DNA from: Amycolatopsis iheyensis
GTDB lineage: Bacteria > Actinomycetota > Actinomycetes > Mycobacteriales > Pseudonocardiaceae
DNA length: 64,000 bases
NCBI RefSeq assembly: GCF_024703995.1
Contig: NZ_JAMXQV010000011.1
Coordinates: forward strand, 124,001-188,000
Direction: 5' to 3'
The position numbers were made by a program, and so were the translations under genes. The notes beneath the pieces were generated by a model that was not told the DNA's origin, did not search any database, and worked only from the letters and a program-made list of their open reading frames with translations. Every line of letters begins with the position of its first letter. Position 1 is the stretch's first letter. Positions 59,146-64,000 of this stretch are shown here, piece after piece.

Positions 59146-60383
59146 AGGTTTCCTCCATGATCTGGGCTGTCCTGCCCGGTAACCACGAGCTTGGGGGTGC
59201 GCTCGGGGGTCTTCTCCTGCCGCGGTGCCGGCGAGGTCTTGGCGGCCCGGGCGGGCTCGGTCGCCGGCTCCGGGCGCACGTGCGCGGGGATGCGCAGGGT
59301 GAACGTCGACCCGGTGCCGGGCCGGCTCCACAGCCCGACCGAGCCGCCGTGGTTGGCCGCGACGTGCTTGACGATCGCCAGGCCCAGCCCGGTGCCGCCG
59401 GTGGCGCGCGAGCGGGCCTTGTCGGCGCGGTAGAAGCGTTCGAAGACGCGCTGCTGCTCGTCCTCGGCGATGCCGATGCCGCGGTCGGTGACGGCGACCT
59501 CGACCATGCCGTCGGCGAGCCGGCGCGAGATGGACACCGGGCTGCCCGCCGGCGAGTACGCGACGGCGTTCTCCAGCAGGTTCGACAGCGCGGTGACCAG
59601 CAGCGTGCGGTCGCCCTCGATGAGCAGCCCGCTGGCCGCGTCGGTGGTGATGGTGATCTCGGCGGACTCGGCCGAGAGCGTGGTCCGGCCGAGCGCCTCG
59701 CGGACGACGGCGTCGACCTCGACGACGTTGAGGTCCGGCAGCCGCTCGGCGCCCTGCAGCCGCGAGAGCGCGATCAGCTCGGTGACGAGCTGGCCGAGCC
59801 GGGTGGACTCGCGCAGGATCTTGCCGCCGAAGCGGCGGACCTCCTCGACGTCCTCGGCGGCGTCGAGCACGGCCTCGGTGAGCAGCGCGATCGCGCCGAC
59901 CGGGGTCTTGAGCTCGTGGCTGACGTTGGCGACGAAGTCGCGGCGGACGGCCTCCAGCCGGATGGCCTCGGAGTGGTCGATCGCCTCGACGACGGTGAAG
60001 CCGTCGCCGAGCGGCCGGACCTGGCCGAGCACCGCCTCCGGCTGGCGGCCGCGCGCTTCGAGCGGCGAAAGGTCGATCTCCAACGGCTCGTCGGTCTCGA
60101 CGACCTGCTCGGCGGCCTTGCGGGCCCGCGGGTCGGGCTGGTTGACCTTCACCAGGCCCAGCTCGTACGCGCGCGGGTTGTGCAGGACGAGGTCGCCGAA
60201 CTTGTTGAGCACGACGACGCCGTTGGCCGACGAGCGCACCAGCCGTTCGAGGAGCTCGGCGACGGTCGGGCCCGGCGGCCGGGCTTCCTCGCGCCGGGTC
60301 CGGCCCCGCGCGACGAAGTAGCCGACCACCGCACCGGCCACCAGTGCGCCGATGGCCAGTGCGAGTGAAACAGGCGTGGTCAC
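59142..60383 (-). CDS. senX3: sensor histidine kinase SenX3
   Basis: A 413-residue kinase. There is an N-terminal transmembrane helix (VSLALAIGALVAGAVVGYFV), a PAS-like domain (about 45-140; NGVVVLNKFGDLVLHNPRAYELG), the H-box VANVSHELKTPVGAI (His near 155), and the ATPase boxes NAVAYSPAGSPV and GTGLGLAIVKHV. It senses phosphate limitation with the Pst system in mycobacteria and phosphorylates RegX3. It starts at GTG 60383. The C-terminus is proline/arginine-rich. Confidence 0.93.
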   Translation of the reverse strand: MTTPVSLALAIGALVAGAVVGYFVARGRTRREEARPPGPTVAELLERLVRSSANGVVVLNKFGDLVLHNPRAYELGLVKVNQPDPRARKAAEQVVETDEPLEIDLSPLEARGRQPEAVLGQVRPLGDGFTVVEAIDHSEAIRLEAVRRDFVANVSHELKTPVGAIALLTEAVLDAAEDVEEVRRFGGKILRESTRLGQLVTELIALSRLQGAERLPDLNVVEVDAVVREALGRTTLSAESAEITITTDAASGLLIEGDRTLLVTALSNLLENAVAYSPAGSPVSISRRLADGMVEVAVTDRGIGIAEDEQQRVFERFYRADKARSRATGGTGLGLAIVKHVAANHGGSVGLWSRPGTGSTFTLRIPAHVRPEPATEPARAAKTSPAPRQEKTPERTPKLVVTGQDSPDHGGNL

Positions 60384-60529
60384 AGGCCGATCGTAAGCTG
60401 AGAAGTGGCCCTTCGGCCTAGCGTTGTCCGCCTTGTCGTGAGCACCGCGACACCTGGGGAGGACATGTTCGCCGGTGCTTCAGCCGGCGTTCACCCGATC
60501 GATTCCGCGGCGAGACATTCCGGGTGATT

Positions 60530-61396
60530 TCACCCGTTCGCGTCGAGCGTCGCGAGATCGTCCTCGGTGAGCGACAGCGCCGCCGCGGCGACGTTCTGCT
60601 CGAGGTGCGCGAGGTCGCCGGTGCCCGGGATGGCGAGCACGTGCGGGCCCTGGTGGAGAGTCCACGCGAGGCGCACCTGCGCCGGGGTGGCGTCGTGCCG
60701 GCGGGCGACCTCGGCGACGCGGGCGTCCGCGCCCTGGCCGCTCGCGACGGCGAAGAACGGCACGAAGGCGATGCCGCGTTCGGCGCACATCCGGACGATT
60801 TCGTCGTCCTCCCGGCGCGCGGTGAGGCCGTACTGGTTCTGCACGCAGACGACCGGGGCGATCTCGAGCGCCTCGGTGAGGTGGTGCGGCGCGACGTTGG
60901 AGATGCCCAGCTCGCGGATGAGACCCTCTTCGCGCAGCTCGGCGAGGGCGCCGAAGCCGTCGGCGAGTGAGCCTTCCCCGCGGTCGAGGCCTTCGCCGAT
61001 CCGGTAGTTGGCGACGTCGAGGTGGTCGAGGCCCAGCTCGCGCAGGTTCTCCTCGACCTGGGCCCGCAGCTGGTCCGGCCGGGCGGTGTAGAACGCGCCG
61101 GTGAAGTCGCGGCCCGGGCCGACCTTGGTGGTGATCGTCAGGTCGTCGTAGGGCGCCAGCGCGCTGTTGATCAGCTCGTTCGCCGACCGCGGGCCGGCGA
61201 AGTAGAAGACGGCGGTGTCGATGTGGTTGACGCCGAGCTCGACGGCGCGGCGGAGCACGGCGATCGACGTCTCGCGGTCGCGGACGCCGCCGTCCGAAGC
61301 GGACATCAGGCGCATCGCGCCGAAGCCGAGCCGGTTGACTTCGAAGGAGCCGAGCTTCCAGGTGCCCGCCGCGGCGGCGGGAAGGGTGGTGGTCAT
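60530..61396 (-). CDS. aldo/keto reductase
   Basis: A 288-residue AKR barrel. The motif DTAVFYFAGPRSANELI supplies the Asp and Tyr of the tetrad and TITTKVGPG the lysine; the histidine position reads DVANYRIGEG, so the His is replaced, as in some bacterial AKRs. The C-terminal NADPH region IPGTGDLAHLEQNVAA is intact. The start ATG 61396 is used. It is divergent by 66 bp from a regulator that may control it. The substrate is unknown. Confidence 0.88.
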   Translation of the reverse strand: MTTTLPAAAAGTWKLGSFEVNRLGFGAMRLMSASDGGVRDRETSIAVLRRAVELGVNHIDTAVFYFAGPRSANELINSALAPYDDLTITTKVGPGRDFTGAFYTARPDQLRAQVEENLRELGLDHLDVANYRIGEGLDRGEGSLADGFGALAELREEGLIRELGISNVAPHHLTEALEIAPVVCVQNQYGLTARREDDEIVRMCAERGIAFVPFFAVASGQGADARVAEVARRHDATPAQVRLAWTLHQGPHVLAIPGTGDLAHLEQNVAAAALSLTEDDLATLDANG

Positions 61397-61462
61397 GGCT
61401 CCAGCCTTCCGACCTGGCCCGGGAGCCGCCGGGAATGGCACTTTGCTGCCAAACTGGAATAC

Positions 61463-62101
61463 GTGGAGAGAGTCAGTGACGTCGTCGTGGTGCGCGGCGA
61501 GGCCGAGCTGTTCGAGCGCACGAAGCACCTGTTCGCGGTCGCGACGGAGATCTCGTGCGCGGCCCGTGACCTGCACACCTGGTCGGTGGCGCAGCCGACC
61601 ACGCCCGAGCGGGAGCAGTCGCTGCAGGGGATGACCGTGCGCAAGATGTACCAGCCGGGTGTCCTGCTCGACCCGGCGATCGCCGAGCACCTGCGGTTCA
61701 TGGCGGACCACGGCGCGCACGTCCGGATCACCGAGCGCGAGGTCAACGAGACGATCCTGCTGGACCGCCGGATCGCGATCGTGGCGGGCGACCACGTCGG
61801 CGGTGTCCGGAGCTACACGGTCGTCAGCAGCCCGGAGCTGGTCCAGGGCATCCAGTCGCTGTTCGAGGCGGCCTGGGCGGGCGGCACCGACCTCGAGTCC
61901 TACCAGGCGCGGTTCACGGAGCTGGGCGCGCGGGAGATCCTCGAGCAGCTCGCGTCGGGCTGCAAGGACGAGACGGCGGCCCGCGCCCTCGGCGTCGGCC
62001 TGCGCACCTACCGGCGGCGGGTGGCCGAGCTGATGGAGATCCTCGGCGCCTCGTCGCGGTTCCAGGCCGGCGCGAGGGCCCGCGAAGCCGGACTCCTGTG
62101 A
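61463..62101 (+). CDS. TrmB/LuxR-like transcriptional regulator
   Basis: A 212-residue protein. The middle (TVRKMYQPGVLLDPAIAEHL to NETILLDRRIAIVAGDHVGG) resembles the sensor part of TrmB-like or helix-turn-helix-containing regulators, and a LuxR-type HTH closes it (LEQLASGCKDETAARALGVGLRTYRRRVAELMEILGASSRF). The start GTG 61463 is chosen. It overlaps the lipoprotein gene by GTGA, forming a two-gene unit divergent from the aldo/keto reductase. Confidence 0.72.
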   Translation: MERVSDVVVVRGEAELFERTKHLFAVATEISCAARDLHTWSVAQPTTPEREQSLQGMTVRKMYQPGVLLDPAIAEHLRFMADHGAHVRITEREVNETILLDRRIAIVAGDHVGGVRSYTVVSSPELVQGIQSLFEAAWAGGTDLESYQARFTELGAREILEQLASGCKDETAARALGVGLRTYRRRVAELMEILGASSRFQAGARAREAGLL

Positions 62102-62976
62102 AGCGGGCGCTGCTCGCGCTGGTCTTGACGACGTCGGCGTGCTCGTCGGCCGTCTCGGGCACGGCGACGCCGCTGACCGGCAACCTAGCGCTGGTCAACG
62201 GGCCCGGCACGGCGGCGGCGCTGGCGGGGGTCAGGACGGCGGCCGAGGCGGTGTTCAGCTACGACTCGGCGAACCCGGCGGCGTTCGACCAGGCGGTCGC
62301 GGCGAACGTCACGGGAGCGGCGAAAGGCCAGCTGACGACGTTGTTCGACCAGGTCAGGAAGAGCCCGCAGCCGGTGCGCCTGACCACCCGGGTGCTGCGG
62401 GACGCACCCCTGGAGCTGGCCGGCGGCCGGGTCCGGGAGCTGGCCGTGCTGGACCAGACCAGCGGGACCACGAAAGGCCTGGCCACGGTCGCGCTCACGG
62501 CGCTTCAGGAGGGCGGGCACTGGCGGCTGTCGGACATCGCCGTCAACCCGGCGCAGCCGCCGCCGGCGCCGCACCCGGACGACGGCACCCCGGCCGGGCT
62601 GCGCGACTCCGCGCTGGCGGGCGCGCGCCAGGTGGCCAACGCGCTCTTCACGACGGACAGCGCCGATCCCGAGGGTTCCTACACCCGGGCCGAAGCGATC
62701 GCGGCGGACCCGCTGCTGAGCGACTACCGCGCGAAGAAGGCCACCTACGTCGAGGCGATCCGCAAGAGCGGCACGAAGGTCGCCCTCGGCCCGGACCCGA
62801 TGGCCGGGGCGACGGCGTTGACGGGCGGCACCGCGAGCGTGTTGTTCTTCACGACGCTGAAGGTGACCGACGCGGCGGGCCAGGCCACCAGCCGGCCCTA
62901 CACGGTCGAGCTGGACCTCGTCCGGGCAGGGACCGGCTGGAAGGTGACCGCGGTGCGCACGGTCACCGCGGAGTGA
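62098..62976 (+). CDS. lipoprotein of unknown function
   Basis: A 292-residue exported lipoprotein: leader MKRALLALVLTTSACSSAVSG with lipobox TSAC. The body seems to contain two copies of a SnoaL/NTF2-like or Mce-associated-like fold (about 35-150 and 160-290), each ending in a WRLSD- or WKVTA-type beta strand. No enzymatic motif is seen. It is coupled to the upstream regulator and convergent with gpmA; stops are 1 bp apart. Confidence 0.72.
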   Translation: MKRALLALVLTTSACSSAVSGTATPLTGNLALVNGPGTAAALAGVRTAAEAVFSYDSANPAAFDQAVAANVTGAAKGQLTTLFDQVRKSPQPVRLTTRVLRDAPLELAGGRVRELAVLDQTSGTTKGLATVALTALQEGGHWRLSDIAVNPAQPPPAPHPDDGTPAGLRDSALAGARQVANALFTTDSADPEGSYTRAEAIAADPLLSDYRAKKATYVEAIRKSGTKVALGPDPMAGATALTGGTASVLFFTTLKVTDAAGQATSRPYTVELDLVRAGTGWKVTAVRTVTAE

Positions 62977-62977
62977 G

Positions 62978-63727
62978 TCAGCGGCCCTGGTTGGCGACCG
63001 CGGCGGCGGCTTCCTTGGCGGCGGCGGGGTCGAGGTACTCGCCGCCCGGCTTCAGCGGCTTGAGGTCGTCGCCGAGGTCGTAGCGCAGCGGGATGCCGGT
63101 GGGGATGTTGAGGCCGGCGATGTCGGCGTCGGAGATGCCGTCGAGGTGCTTGACGAGCGCGCGCAGCGAGTTGCCGTGCGCGGCGACGAGCACGGTCTTG
63201 CCGGCACGCAGGTCGGGCACGATCGCGGACTCCCAGTAGGGCAGAAGCCGCGCGACGACGTCCTTGAGGCACTCGGTCAGCGGCGCCTGGTCACCGAGGT
63301 TCGCGTACCGGGCGTCGCCGGCCTGGCTCCACTTGTCGCCGGGGTCGATCGCGGGCGGCGGGGTGTCGTAGGAGCGGCGCCAGAGCATGAACTGCTCCTC
63401 GCCGAACTCGGCCAGGGTCTGCTTCTTGTCCTTGCCCTGCAGCGCGCCGTAGTGGCGCTCGTTGAGCCGCCAGTCGCGCTTGACGGGGATCCAGTGCCGG
63501 TCGGCGGCGTCCAGCGCGATGTTCGCGGTGGCGATCGCGCGCCGCAGCAGCGAGGTGTGCAGCACATCGGGCAGCAGCCCGGCGTCGGCCAGCAGCCGGC
63601 CACCCTGGCGGGCTTCGGCCTCGCCCTGTTCCGACAGCGGCACGTCCACCCAGCCGGTGAACAGGTTTTCCGCGTTCCACGTGCTCTGCCCGTGGCGGAG
63701 CAGCACCAACGTCCCGAGTTCAGCCAT
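62978..63727 (-). CDS. gpmA: 2,3-bisphosphoglycerate-dependent phosphoglycerate mutase
   Basis: A 249-residue glycolytic mutase. LVLLRHGQSTWNAENLFTGWVDVPLSEQG carries the phosphohistidine His12; RDWRLNERHYGALQGKDK and VLVAAHGNSLRALVKHL complete the active site. It is a full-length dPGM. It lies beyond senX3 as in mycobacteria (Rv0489), although an aldo/keto reductase and a regulator-lipoprotein pair intervene. Confidence 0.95.
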   Translation of the reverse strand: MAELGTLVLLRHGQSTWNAENLFTGWVDVPLSEQGEAEARQGGRLLADAGLLPDVLHTSLLRRAIATANIALDAADRHWIPVKRDWRLNERHYGALQGKDKKQTLAEFGEEQFMLWRRSYDTPPPAIDPGDKWSQAGDARYANLGDQAPLTECLKDVVARLLPYWESAIVPDLRAGKTVLVAAHGNSLRALVKHLDGISDADIAGLNIPTGIPLRYDLGDDLKPLKPGGEYLDPAAAKEAAAAVANQGR

Positions 63728-64000
63728 GCGCTCCAGCCTGCCAGACCGGACCACTCGATCGACCGGTGACCTCGTGTCCTACGCAGAGTGTGTTACTGCG
63801 AAGTAACACCTCACCCTCAGACAAGTCCGAACGCCAACAACGCGCAAAATCCGGGCAACGGACTGCACACTGTTATCGCTGACCGGTAAATTCACTCGAA
63901 CGGACTAGTGAGTAGTCTTGTGATTACAGGTCGAGATCTGACAGGTTGACTACGTCCCGAGCGGCCGGATTCCACGCACTCCCCGGCCGGTTTCGGGCTT
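63728..64000. other. intergenic region upstream of gpmA with a short inverted repeat
   Basis: No gene is visible to the window edge. An 8-bp inverted repeat, GTGTTACT/AGTAACAC with a GCGA loop, lies at 63790-63809, about 60 bp before the gpmA start, and could be an operator or hairpin in its leader. A plausible plus-strand promoter begins near 63945 (TTGACT), implying a gene starting beyond the window. Confidence 0.4.

Overview
The window looks like chromosomal core DNA from a high-GC, mycelial actinomycete of the Pseudonocardiaceae, most like Amycolatopsis. The evidence is very high third-position GC, frequent GTG starts, four-base ATGA/GTGA gene overlaps, the developmental regulators BldC and BldN-RsbN, and intergenic repeat families resembling those I associate with Amycolatopsis. 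From memory of gene families, much of the order mirrors, in reverse, Mycobacterium tuberculosis Rv0489-Rv0558: gpm1, senX3-regX3, ppx-like, proC, bS22, galE2-like, serB1, hemA/C/D/B, hemL, the ccs cytochrome-c genes, menE/menB/menD and mgtA. No tRNA, rRNA, CRISPR array, intact insertion sequence or prophage was seen.

Layout. 1-4,900: a truncated membrane gene, a MarR regulator with its operator, a decayed stretch, two GT4 glycosyltransferases (one MgtA-like) and an inositol-monophosphatase-like protein. 4,900-15,000: a secreted M1 peptidase and menaquinone genes menD, menB, menE and menA, interrupted by a tiny secreted peptide gene and a frameshifted SARP/NB-ARC/TPR regulator. 15,200-19,700: a regulator with two LuxR DNA-binding domains, a Tat-exported protein, and an lrp/DUF4229/cds1-like operon. 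19,900-28,900: bldC, a MinD-like ATPase, the cytochrome c maturation operon (ccsB, resB, ccdA, resA-like), a histidine phosphatase, hemL and tspO. 28,900-33,100: an ABC efflux operon. 33,100-41,900: hemB, an inserted AraC/epimerase pair on the other strand, hemD, hemC, hemA and rex with a Rex box. 42,000-51,500: a sulfite-oxidase-like molybdoenzyme, glutaredoxin, acyl-CoA ligase, bldN-rsbN, serB1-like, an acyltransferase, an epimerase, ribosomal protein bS22 and an excisionase-like HTH protein. 51,700-64,000: carboxymuconolactone decarboxylase/HxlR pair, proC, thioesterase, a TIM-barrel protein, a proline-rich membrane protein, Ppx/GppA, regX3-senX3, aldo/keto reductase, a regulator-lipoprotein pair and gpmA.

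How it fits together. The window concentrates respiratory cofactor synthesis: menaquinone, heme, covalent heme attachment to cytochrome c, and the NADH/NAD+-sensing repressor Rex in front of hemA-hemC-hemD. Developmental (BldC, BldN) and phosphate (SenX3-RegX3) regulators are interleaved with it. The most unusual non-coding content is a set of unrelated repeat families: 30-bp modular elements with terminal inverted repeats, a 21-bp tandem array, a 46-bp near-perfect palindrome, long-armed inverted repeats and short palindromes resembling parS. Most of them lie directly beside stop codons.
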